Part shown: in pieces, positions 33,821 to 40,792 of the stretch
How the letters are laid out: every line of letters starts with the position of its first letter
Numbering within the stretch: position 1 is the stretch's first letter
Assembly (NCBI RefSeq): GCF_014054985.1
Contig: NZ_CP059569.1
Span: 1,612,001-1,676,000 of the forward strand
Origin: Kingella oralis
GTDB lineage: Bacteria > Pseudomonadota > Gammaproteobacteria > Burkholderiales > Neisseriaceae
Direction of reading: 5' to 3'
DNA length: 64,000 nucleotides
The notes under the pieces: generated by a model
What the model was told of the DNA's origin: nothing
Databases searched by the model: none
What the model saw: the letters and a program-made list of their open reading frames with translations, nothing else
Position numbers and translations under genes: made by a program

Positions 33821-34129
33821 TTAGTCTTGTGTATTTTGTTGAGTTTGGGCTGAATTGATGATGCTGATGATGAGTTTGATGATGAATGCGATGGCAAAAA
33901 GGGCGGATAGGTATATGCCTACTTCTATGCCGTCTTTGAGTGGTTGGATTGGGTCGCAGTATGGATGGGTTAGAGCTATTTTTTGTGAGCCGTAATACCA
34001 TTGTTTGTTTTGATACACGGGCATTTTTAAACTGCCATCCGCGGTTATGGTGGGGACGACCATTGACATTTGATAATCGGACGCTTCCTCCGAAGTGGCG
34101 AAGCATTGACCTCCTACTCGGTAGCCCAT
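33821..34129 (-). CDS. Phage membrane protein, unknown function
   Basis: A 102-residue protein with a Cys-containing N-terminal domain (MGYRVGGQCFATSEEASDY, later YCDPIQPL) and a membrane helix near the C-terminus (IYLSALFAIAFIIKLIISII). Proteins of this shape follow the major coat gene in neisserial Nf prophages. The N-terminus would face the periplasm and it may be a minor virion component. The gene starts 19 bases after the coat gene stop. Confidence 0.65.
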   Translation of the reverse strand: MGYRVGGQCFATSEEASDYQMSMVVPTITADGSLKMPVYQNKQWYYGSQKIALTHPYCDPIQPLKDGIEVGIYLSALFAIAFIIKLIISIINSAQTQQNTQD

Positions 34130-34148
34130 AGCCTTCCCCTTTTAGAAA

Positions 34149-34391
34149 TTAACGACGGCGAATCATGCTAATCGTCATGCCAACAACTGCACCTACAACG
34201 GCGAAGCCAATTACGATTGCACCAACTGCATACAAGTCGGTTTTAACGTCGGCTGTTTCGGCTTTAACTGCGTCTGCCATTGCGCCAGCATAGCTGTTGG
34301 TGGCAATGAATGCTGTTGTTGCTACAACGGCTGCGGTGGCTTTTTGGTTTACGGACGCGCCGATTTTTTTGAGTGTTTGAAGTGCTTTCAT
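34149..34391 (-). CDS. Major coat protein (pVIII-like)
   Basis: An 80-residue precursor with a ~35-residue signal peptide ending near ATNSYAGA. The mature ~45-residue coat protein has an acidic amphipathic start (MADAVKAETADVKTD), a hydrophobic core (AVGAIVIGFAVVGAVVGMTI) and a basic end (SMIRRR) that would touch the DNA. This is the classic organisation of inovirus major coat proteins, which form the filament by the thousands. A terminator-like inverted stretch and a leader precede it, consistent with high expression. Confidence 0.88.
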   Translation of the reverse strand: MKALQTLKKIGASVNQKATAAVVATTAFIATNSYAGAMADAVKAETADVKTDLYAVGAIVIGFAVVGAVVGMTISMIRRR

Positions 34392-34466
34392 TTTTGAAGC
34401 TCCATGCCGACGGGTTTAAATAGACTTCTCTACTTGTCGGCTGCGGTAGAGTCGTCGGGAAAGGGG

Positions 34467-34505
34467 TTAGTGCATCAACATGAACAGGATTAGGAAGTGA
34501 TACAT
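34467..34505 (-). CDS. Possible 12-residue hydrophobic phage peptide
   Basis: A 12-codon frame (MYHFLILFMLMH) preceded by GAAAGGCAAAACC, nearly the same leader as used by the phage ssDNA-binding gene. It lies between genes V and VIII, the slot of the tiny coat genes VII and IX in Ff phages. It is very short and could be a decayed gene or a leader peptide. Confidence 0.25.
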   Translation of the reverse strand: MYHFLILFMLMH

Positions 34506-34588
34506 GGTTTTGCCTTTCGAGTATTTGTGGGCGGTTAGGGGCTTTTGTTCCGCGCGACCGCCCGACACGCGGCAAGGTTTTGGGTTGT

Positions 34589-34918
34589 TTAGCCTTTGGC
34601 TTTGTCTTGGCTGCTGGATGTGGTTTGTCCTGCTTGACCCAGCACTTCTAGCTTGGTTACTAGGTTTATCATGCCGTTGCCTTTTTTAACGGGCATGAAT
34701 TCCACTTCTACTTGACAGGGGAGTTTGCCGCGTAGGTGGGCTAATTTGATGTGGTCGGCTTCGGTGCCGTATTCCAGCTCTAAGACGTCTACGCCGAATT
34801 CTTTTTGCTGTTGCTCGTAAACGGGGATTTCTACGTAAACGCGAGTGTAGTCGTATTCTTGTCCTGAACCTTCTACTGTGCCTTTGTTCCATTTGACTTT
34901 ACGAAGTTGTGCTTTCAT
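34589..34918 (-). CDS. Phage single-stranded DNA-binding protein (gene V equivalent, DUF1293-like)
   Basis: A 109-residue beta-rich protein that resembles the DUF1293 ssDNA-binding proteins of Neisseria and Pseudomonas filamentous phages. Segments are VEGSGQEYDYTRVYVEIPVYEQ, KLAHLRGKLPCQVEVEFMPVKKG and MINLVTKLEVLGQAGQ, followed by a flexible Ser/Lys tail. Such proteins coat plus-strand DNA before Zot-driven export. It sits downstream of the replication gene as in other inoviruses. AAAGG precedes the ATG. Confidence 0.8.
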   Translation of the reverse strand: MKAQLRKVKWNKGTVEGSGQEYDYTRVYVEIPVYEQQQKEFGVDVLELEYGTEADHIKLAHLRGKLPCQVEVEFMPVKKGNGMINLVTKLEVLGQAGQTTSSSQDKAKG

Positions 34919-34993
34919 GGTTTTTGCCTTTCAGATTTTGCGGCAACCATTGCGGTTTCCGTCTTGGTTAAAAAAAGGTTGATTGGTTATTCT

Positions 34994-35260
34994 TTACTTT
35001 GCTTTTTTGCGTTTGTTTTTTCTTGCGCCGAAACGAACTTCCATTCGTTGCCAGCCGTTAGCTTCTTGGCTATCGGTTTTTTCATAGACGCGGGATTGTT
35101 GTTTGTTTTCATTTTTGTTCTTTTGCTGTTCTGCCAAAAGAATAAAAATATCAATCGGCTCTAAACCTTTGGCTTCGCAATGCTCAATAAACTGCTTTGC
35201 GCGCTTTTCGGCTTCTTTGATTGCTTTTACAAACTTTTCATGCTTGGTTTGCTTTTTCAT
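34994..35260 (-). CDS. Small basic phage protein
   Basis: An 88-residue, strongly basic, helical protein (KFVKAIKEAEKRAKQFIEHCEAKG, ending ARKNKRKKAK) with a Gln/Asn-rich middle. It lies between the replication initiator and the ssDNA-binding gene. No family recognised; the charge suggests nucleic-acid binding. Confidence 0.55.
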   Translation of the reverse strand: MKKQTKHEKFVKAIKEAEKRAKQFIEHCEAKGLEPIDIFILLAEQQKNKNENKQQSRVYEKTDSQEANGWQRMEVRFGARKNKRKKAK

Positions 35261-35284
35261 TTTTTGCCCTTTCTTGGCGGTTGG

Positions 35285-36787
35285 TTAAAGTTGGTCGTAC
35301 CATGCTGCTTGCCAGCTGTTGTCAAAGGCTTGCTGCATTCGGAATAGCTTGGCTTCTTGGGCGAGCTTGTCCATTCGTTGATGGAATTTGGCTTGCCGTT
35401 CTCTTTCGCTTATTTCGTTCATGTAGTTTTTGACTTCGCTGTTATGCTGGTTGGCGATGGTTTTCATTTGGTGGATGTATTGGACGTTGGCTTGGCGGCA
35501 GTCGTGTTTGTCTGCGCCTAGGCGTTTGGGTAGTTTGGTTTTGCCCCCTTTCAACAAAACTTTGATTTCTTCGTCGTCAAAGCCAAACCGTTCCAGTGCG
35601 TTAATACAGGGGCTGCAGGCTTGGCTTGCGTACTTTAAAACGTGTTCTAGGTTAATCATTTCGGTTTTTTTGATGCGCTCGGCTTTTTTGAGTTGTTCGC
35701 GAAACCGACTGAATAGGTCTTGGCAGATGGGATAGGCGGCGGTTAGGTAGCTACCTGCGCTGATTAAAATATCGTGTGGGATGATGTAATCGCGGTTACG
35801 GAGCTGTAATTCAAAGCGTACCCATGGGCTGCTGTTGTCGCCTTGTTCGCAGCCTTTGTCGTAAACGCGTACCATACGGCTGCTGTTGGGTGTGCCTACG
35901 TAAAAGGTTTTGCCTGTGCGTTTGTCGTCTAGCCAGTCGTAGCCGTGTAGCCTTGCTCTTGGGCGTTGTCCTTTGTTGTCAAAGCCACCGCTTTCCCATG
36001 CGGTTTTGGCTTGGTCGGGGGTGAATTCGCCGTTGATGAAGTCGTGGGCTAAGTCTATGCGGGTGATTTTGGCAAAGGGGGCGAATACTTCTAGCCAGCT
36101 ATATAGGCGGTTTTCCCAGCCGTCTTGGGCTGCGGTTAAGCCGTCGCCGTATAGGTGTATCATGATGCTATCTTTTTGGTTGAGACCGCCAAAGGCGATA
36201 ACGCCGTATTTGGCTGTTTCCGTACCCATTAGAAAGCTGTATTTGTAGCCGTTGATGCCGTTTTTTTGTTGGTAGATGCCGAAGCCCATTAGGGTGTGCA
36301 TGAGTTCGGAGAGTTTTTCGGCAAGCTGGCGGATGTTTTCGGGGTGTTGGCCGTCTATGGGTAGGTCGGGTTCAACTAATACGTCTTGGGTAAAGGTAAA
36401 TGTGAGTGTGTCTATGTGGGCTGCAGTTGCGTTGCCTTGACGTAGTGGAATTTCTTTGAGTTTGCCGTTTACCATGACGAATTGACTGGTTTTAGTGCTG
36501 TGGGCGTGTAGGGTGGGTTTTTGGGCTTTGCTGCTTTTGTCCGCCGTTTCACAAGCTGCGCCGTTTTGTCCCCCCGTGTTACTAGCGGGGGCGCTTTGCG
36601 CCGCCGTGTCTGCAATCGCCTGACGGCTGCTTGCCGCCACGTCGTCGCAACCGCTCGCCGCTTGCTTTTCTAGGCGTGAAAAACCGCGTTTGGCATCGGC
36701 TTTGCGGGTGTAGCTGCGGACGAATTGACCGTTGATGTATAAATCAAATGTACCTTGTTCGTTTTGGGTGATTTGGCAGGTATTCAT
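35285..36787 (-). CDS. Phage replication initiation protein
   Basis: A 500-residue protein of the phage replication initiation factor family (Rep_trans / RstA-like), which nicks the phage origin to start rolling-circle replication. Visible features are a central alpha/beta core with AHIDTLTFTFTQ, RIDLAHDFINGEFT, GKTFYVGTPNSSRMVRVYDKG and WVRFELQLRNRDYI. A C-terminal helical region is rich in charged residues. The N-terminal ~100 residues form a variable lead with Ala-rich, low-complexity sequence. Its ATG overlaps the previous stop by four bases (ATGA), so the early genes are coupled. Confidence 0.88.
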   Translation of the reverse strand: MNTCQITQNEQGTFDLYINGQFVRSYTRKADAKRGFSRLEKQAASGCDDVAASSRQAIADTAAQSAPASNTGGQNGAACETADKSSKAQKPTLHAHSTKTSQFVMVNGKLKEIPLRQGNATAAHIDTLTFTFTQDVLVEPDLPIDGQHPENIRQLAEKLSELMHTLMGFGIYQQKNGINGYKYSFLMGTETAKYGVIAFGGLNQKDSIMIHLYGDGLTAAQDGWENRLYSWLEVFAPFAKITRIDLAHDFINGEFTPDQAKTAWESGGFDNKGQRPRARLHGYDWLDDKRTGKTFYVGTPNSSRMVRVYDKGCEQGDNSSPWVRFELQLRNRDYIIPHDILISAGSYLTAAYPICQDLFSRFREQLKKAERIKKTEMINLEHVLKYASQACSPCINALERFGFDDEEIKVLLKGGKTKLPKRLGADKHDCRQANVQYIHQMKTIANQHNSEVKNYMNEISERERQAKFHQRMDKLAQEAKLFRMQQAFDNSWQAAWYDQL

Positions 36788-37047
36788 TTGCTTGCCCCTG
36801 TTTTCTTTTTTGCTTGGTTTTGTCTTGCTAGCTCGCGCCAGTCGGTTTTGGTGTAGTCAATCGTGTTTTCAAATACGCTTAAATGTTTGGCTTCAAATTG
36901 GGCTACTCTTTCGCAGACTTCGGCGAGTGTTTGACAAATGTTTGTTTCCATTGCGCCTGTGTTGCATGGGTTGATGACCAGCATGTTTAGCTGGTAATTT
37001 TGGCTTTCGGCGTTGCGTTTGATTTGGACGGATAGATCGATGTTCAT
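36784..37047 (-). CDS. Phage early protein, unknown function
   Basis: An 87-residue soluble protein (MNIDLSVQIKRNAESQNYQL, later CQTLAEVCERVAQFEAKHLS, ending in a basic KKKTGASK). Both ends overlap neighbours by four bases, so it is part of the coupled early operon with the initiator. No family recognised. Confidence 0.6.
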   Translation of the reverse strand: MNIDLSVQIKRNAESQNYQLNMLVINPCNTGAMETNICQTLAEVCERVAQFEAKHLSVFENTIDYTKTDWRELARQNQAKKKTGASK

Positions 37048-37370
37048 AGGTTAATTACCTTTCGTTTTTCTCTCTCAGCTTCAATCTCGTCTACTTTGTT
37101 TTTTAACGTTTCTATTTGTTTGAAATGATGGTTGTCCATTAGGCTTTGACTAACTAGTAGATCTAGCAAAAATGTGATTTCTTTTTCTAAGTAGTATGTT
37201 GACCATACTGATAATTCTGCTGGGTTTTTGGCTAGTTGCTTTTCTAACAGCTCTATTTGCTTGTTGTATTTGTCAACAATGATTTGCAGGTCAATTTCTA
37301 CTACGCTGCTTGTGTCTCTGTTTCTGTATCTTCTTGCGCTGTTTCTTGCTCGTGTGTTGGTTTTTTCCAT
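37044..37370 (-). CDS. Phage early protein, coiled-coil, unknown function
   Basis: A 108-residue protein with an Arg/Asn-rich N-terminus (NTRARNSARRYRNRD), a Leu-rich helical centre (YNKQIELLEKQLAKNPAEL) and a C-terminal coiled coil. It is the first gene of the leftward phage operon; its stop overlaps the next start. Position and basic N-terminus could fit a regulator or replication accessory protein, but this is inference. Confidence 0.6.
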   Translation of the reverse strand: MEKTNTRARNSARRYRNRDTSSVVEIDLQIIVDKYNKQIELLEKQLAKNPAELSVWSTYYLEKEITFLLDLLVSQSLMDNHHFKQIETLKNKVDEIEAEREKRKVINL

Positions 37371-37376
37371 GATAAA

Positions 37377-37405
37377 AGCCCCTAACTCATTAAAAGTAAG
37401 GGGCT
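37377..37405 (-). promoter_or_regulatory. Leader hairpin of the phage early operon
   Basis: On the minus strand AGCCCCTTACT pairs with AGTTAGGGGCT, followed by TTTT, six bases before the first early ATG. It resembles an attenuator or an origin-associated hairpin. Confidence 0.45.
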
Positions 37406-37485
37406 ATCAGCCTTGCGGCGTATGATGGCTTGTTGCCTAAGATACTGTTAGATATGATGCCCCTTGTGGAGCTTTGAATATACAA

Positions 37486-37514
37486 GGCAGCCTGAAAATT
37501 AACGTTTCAGGCTG
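37486..37514. terminator. Close inverted kingDUS pair at the right side of the phage operon
   Basis: GGCAGCCTGAAA and TTTCAGGCTGC are seven bases apart, followed by TTTATTTT on the plus strand. It separates the divergent early operon and the AT-rich gene. Confidence 0.5.
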
Positions 37515-37558
37515 CTTTATTTTAATGTAAATGCCAAACTATTATTTAGGAATGTAAA

Positions 37559-38464
37559 ATGAAAGAAAATTTTATGGAGTTAAATGAATTGATACATTTT
37601 TTAAAAGAAACCAATCAACTCGATGCATTACAAAAACTCCAAGCATTTATATGTGAAATAAAGAAACAAGGATTTGATCCGATAGATTTCGAATGCCAGA
37701 TAGATGAAGAAGGCGTAAATTTTGTAGCAAAGCATAAACTTTTACCAAGCTATAAAGATAATATATTTAAAGAAGAAGATTGTAAAAAAATAAAATCTTA
37801 TCAAACTAAAATATCTTCTTATTTAGAAATAAAAACACAATTAATTCAAATAACAGATGGATTATTATCTATTCGCAAAAATAATCTATCTGATGATGCG
37901 AAAGAAATGATTTTAGCAGGGTGTTTAAATATATATTGCTCTTTTTTTCAAGATGGTAAAAATTTCTCAAGACTAAATATAAAATTATTAAAAAATACGG
38001 AAATTGAAAATCAAAACTTCATTTTGGAGATATTTAACTGTGTAAAATTAGTCAGAGACAAACACTTTTCACATAAAGACTTATCACATGGCTCTCATAT
38101 TTTAAGCATATACAACAATAGCAATACAGGAAAAATAGTAATTGAAGATAAGGAAAATATAAAAATATATTTTTATCAGAATGAAATATTTATTCAATGC
38201 TTTGCTGAATTAGTTAGTGTTACTAGCCTAGGCATCGAAAATTTATTAAAAGAAGCACAAGAAGAATTTGAAGAAATTTTAAACTCCCCACATTATTTTA
38301 ATAAAATGAAACAAATTCCAAGTGTTACTCTTCCTGAATATCAAAAACAAGTAAGAGAAATACAATTAGCAAAAGGAAATTTCAATAGAGACGAATGGCA
38401 AGAGAAGCTAGCAAAAATTATTGAAAGCAAGCGTAGGTCGGGTCAAGACCCAACGATTCCTTAA
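37559..38464 (+). CDS. AT-rich accessory protein with HEPN-like motif
   Basis: A 301-residue protein in DNA that is strikingly AT-rich (about a quarter GC in the lines I counted), unlike host and phage genes. It is mainly helical. At ~168-179 the segment LVRDKHFSHKDL has the R-X5-H spacing and flanking residues seen in HEPN-type RNases of toxin and abortive-infection proteins (AbiU2-like). It is divergent from the phage replication operon, where inoviruses often keep immunity or accessory genes. Its last 12 codons run into a neisserial intergenic repeat (AGGTCGGGTCAAGACCC), suggesting the original end was replaced. Function unproven. Confidence 0.55.
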   Translation: MKENFMELNELIHFLKETNQLDALQKLQAFICEIKKQGFDPIDFECQIDEEGVNFVAKHKLLPSYKDNIFKEEDCKKIKSYQTKISSYLEIKTQLIQITDGLLSIRKNNLSDDAKEMILAGCLNIYCSFFQDGKNFSRLNIKLLKNTEIENQNFILEIFNCVKLVRDKHFSHKDLSHGSHILSIYNNSNTGKIVIEDKENIKIYFYQNEIFIQCFAELVSVTSLGIENLLKEAQEEFEEILNSPHYFNKMKQIPSVTLPEYQKQVREIQLAKGNFNRDEWQEKLAKIIESKRRSGQDPTIP

Positions 38465-38545
38465 AACCCACAAAATTTGTTGGGTTTACAACCCAATCTA
38501 CAAAAAGGCTGTCTGAAACTGAATTTTCAGACGGCCTCCCCATTT
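38429..38545. repeat. Neisserial repeat cluster with foreign-dialect uptake sequence
   Basis: The segment holds TAGGTCGGGTCAAGACCC, then GTTGGGTTTACAACCCAA palindromes, GGCTGTCTGAAA, and TTTTCAGACGGCCT, which is the Neisseria-dialect uptake sequence AGGCCGTCTGAA in reverse. Backbone copies here all use the Kingella dialect. Confidence 0.7.
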
Positions 38546-38608
38546 TCAGGCTGCCTTTCCCAATGCAGCCTGAAACCTTTACCCCACCCCAAACCACCCG
38601 CCACCGTC

Positions 38609-38774
38609 ATTCCCGCGCAGGCGGGAATCTTGGTTCGGCTGCGGTAACGTATAAATAAACGCCCTCCAAACCCCAAACAAGATTCCCGCGCAGGCGGGAA
38701 TCTTGGTTCGGCTGCGGTAACGTATAAATAAACGCCCTCCAAACCCCAAACAAGATTCCCGCCTGCGCGGGAAT
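38609..38774. repeat. dRS3 array: two 73-bp tandem units bounded by ATTCCC-N8-GGGAAT
   Basis: dRS3-type 20-mers (ATTCCC, eight bases, GGGAAT) stand at 38609-38628, 38682-38701 and 38755-38774. The two 53-bp spacers are identical. The outermost units are in inverse orientation, so the array ends form a ~31-bp inverted repeat. dRS3 is known in Neisseria as the insertion target of Nf filamentous phages. A second Neisseria-dialect uptake sequence (TTTCAGACGGCCT) follows at ~38781. Confidence 0.85.
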
Positions 38775-38918
38775 GACGGTGTTTTTTGTTTTTCAGACGG
38801 CCTCCCTGTTTTCAGGCTGCCTCGCCACCGGGATACGGCTAAAATACCATCGGCAACCCCACAACCCCAAGCAGCCTGAAACCGTCCCTACTTTCAGGCT
38901 GCCGCAAACGGAATCCCT

Positions 38919-39911
38919 ATGGACAATCTCATCATCTACAACACCGACGACGGCCAAAGCCATGTTTCCCTGCTGGTGTCCGACGGCGAAGCCTGGCTTA
39001 CGCAAAACCAGCTTGCCGAACTTTTTGCCACCTCTGTGCCCAATATCGCTACGCATATTAAAAACATATTGGAAGACAAAGAGTTGAACGAGGTTTCAGT
39101 TATTAAGGATTTCTTAATAACTGCCCAAGACGGCAAGCAGTATCAGGTCAAGCATTACGCGCTGGATATGATTCTGGCAGTCGGTTTCCGCGTCCGCAGC
39201 CCGCGCGGGGTGCAGTTCCGCCGTTGGGCGAATACGCAGCTTCGCACCTATTTGGACAAAGGTTTTTTGCTGGACAAAGAACGGCTGAAAAATCCGCAGG
39301 GGCGTTTGGACTATTTTGACGAACTGCTGGCGGAAATCCGCGAAATCCGTGCCAGCGAAGCACGGTTTTATCAGAAAGTGCGCGATTTGTTCGCCCTATC
39401 CAGCGACTACGACAAAACCGACAAAGCGGCGCAGATGTTTTTTGCCGAAACGCAAAACAAGCTGATTTTCGCCGTTACCCGACAAACGGCGGCGGAACTG
39501 GTCTGCGCCCGCGCCAATGCCGCGCTGCCGAATATGGGTTTGACGGCGTGGAAAGGAAAAGTGGTGCGCAAAGGCGATATCGTGGTGGCGAAAAACTATC
39601 TCTCTGCCGACGAATTGGACACGCTCAACCGCTTGGTGATGATTTTCCTCGAAAGCGCAGAACTGCGCGTGAAAAACCGCCAAGACCTGACGCTGGATTT
39701 CTGGCGCGGCAATGTGGATAGTCTGATTGGTTTCAACGGTTTCCCCGTATTGCAAGACAAAGGCGGCCGCACGCACCGCCAAATGGAGCTGTTCGCCCAA
39801 GAACAATACGCGCTGTTTAACCAGGCACGCAAAGCTGCCAAACTGGCCGCCGACGAAGCCGAAGATTTGCGCGAGCTGGAACGCTGGCAGGCGGCGTTGG
39901 AGAAACGGTAA
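38919..39911 (+). CDS. Virulence RhuM-family protein
   Basis: A 330-residue RhuM-family protein. It opens LIIYNTDDGQSHVSLLVSDG, with AWLTQNQLAELF and the conserved core YALDMILAVGFRVRSPRGVQFRRWANTQLRTYL typical of the family. A C-terminal Fic/Doc-like region follows (AELVCARANAALPNMGLTAW; LDTLNRLVMIFLESAELRVKNRQDL). RhuM genes are common cargo of genomic islands; the molecular role is unknown, and KilA-N/antirepressor-like DNA binding has been suggested for the N-terminus. It lies just right of the dRS3 array, so it probably came with the island. Confidence 0.85.
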   Translation: MDNLIIYNTDDGQSHVSLLVSDGEAWLTQNQLAELFATSVPNIATHIKNILEDKELNEVSVIKDFLITAQDGKQYQVKHYALDMILAVGFRVRSPRGVQFRRWANTQLRTYLDKGFLLDKERLKNPQGRLDYFDELLAEIREIRASEARFYQKVRDLFALSSDYDKTDKAAQMFFAETQNKLIFAVTRQTAAELVCARANAALPNMGLTAWKGKVVRKGDIVVAKNYLSADELDTLNRLVMIFLESAELRVKNRQDLTLDFWRGNVDSLIGFNGFPVLQDKGGRTHRQMELFAQEQYALFNQARKAAKLAADEAEDLRELERWQAALEKR

Positions 39912-40047
39912 ACAGCGGTTTGCAACGGCAGGCAAGCAGAGATTGGCTTGTCCCACCTTTCAGGCTGCCCTTACCCTAAAAGGCATCCTGAAACCATTTA
40001 CACCCCCGCCCAAGCAACATAAAATCCCCTTTCCCATCAAACAAATA

Positions 40048-40064
40048 AAGGCAGCCTGAAAATG
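40048..40064 (+). promoter_or_regulatory. Uptake sequence serving as putative ribosome-binding region
   Basis: AAGGCAGCCTGAAAATG: the uptake motif ends directly on the start codon and its AAGG lies ten bases upstream, the only Shine-Dalgarno-like sequence available. Confidence 0.4.
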
Positions 40065-40667
40065 AACCGCTTCTACCCCCATCCCGTTGTTGCCCGCGAA
40101 GGCTGGCGCATCATCGCCACGCTTGCCGCGCTCACGCTGATTGCCTTTTTCTGCGCCACCAACAGCCCCAAGCTCGCGCTGTGGCTGCTGCTTGCCACGC
40201 TGGCGAGTGCGCATCTGTTCCGCGACCGCGTGCGCAATATACCGATGGATGCTAACGCCTTGCTCTCTCCCGCCGATGGGCGCGTGATTTTGGTGGAAAA
40301 CGCGCACAATCCCTACGCCGAGCAAGACGCGCTGAAAATCAGCATCCGCACCCATTTTTTCCGCGCCTACGCCATCCGCAGCCCAATACACGGCAGCGTG
40401 CAAGTGCAGCCAAGCGGCAAACGCCACATCTTGCGCCTGCAAACCAGCCAGCAGCAAGCCGTTACCCTAGTGCAAAACTACGGCGATTGCCACGCGCAAA
40501 CGGGCAGCCTTGTGCGCGGCGAACGCATCGGCTTTGCCCGTTTTGGCGGGCGCGTGGACGTGTATTTACCGCCGGGCAGCGTCCCCACCGTGGCCATTGG
40601 CGACAGCGTCCAAGCCAGCAGCAGCATTCTGGCGCAGCTGCCCGAACGCGCGGCAGAGGCAGCCTGA
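40062..40667 (+). CDS. Phosphatidylserine-decarboxylase-like protein lacking the pyruvoyl serine
   Basis: A 201-residue protein clearly related to the short neisserial (archaeal-type) PSD precursor: N-terminal membrane segments, NALLSPADGRVILVE, DALKISI, GERIGFARFG and RVDVYLPPG. Active PSD cleaves itself at a Gly-Ser in RFGSRVD to make a pyruvoyl group. Here codon 163 is GGG, giving RFGGRVD, so this maturation cannot occur by the known route. The FNVH segment is also changed (FFRAYAI), and the loop before the cleavage site is shorter than usual. The frame is open and GC-typical, so it may be a repurposed pseudoenzyme, or a decaying paralog. Its C-terminal Ala-Ala-stop comes from an uptake sequence. 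Confidence 0.7.
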   Translation: MNRFYPHPVVAREGWRIIATLAALTLIAFFCATNSPKLALWLLLATLASAHLFRDRVRNIPMDANALLSPADGRVILVENAHNPYAEQDALKISIRTHFFRAYAIRSPIHGSVQVQPSGKRHILRLQTSQQQAVTLVQNYGDCHAQTGSLVRGERIGFARFGGRVDVYLPPGSVPTVAIGDSVQASSSILAQLPERAAEAA

Positions 40668-40792
40668 AAACGGAAAAACACGTTTTGCTCCGCGCCAAAC
40701 GTGTTTTTTCATGCGCGCTCATAAAAGGCAGCCTGAAAAGCCAAGCGCATGACTTAACACAACTTTCAGGCTGCCCAAAAGCGTATAATTTT

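Noticed and set aside
34264..34575. 103-residue frame overlapping the phage major coat gene
   Set aside because: Out of frame with the clear coat protein gene, basic and without conservation signals.
38609..38774. Evenly spaced repeats that might be a CRISPR array
   Set aside because: The spacers are identical to each other and the repeats are dRS3-type ATTCCC-N8-GGGAAT palindromes; no cas genes are near.
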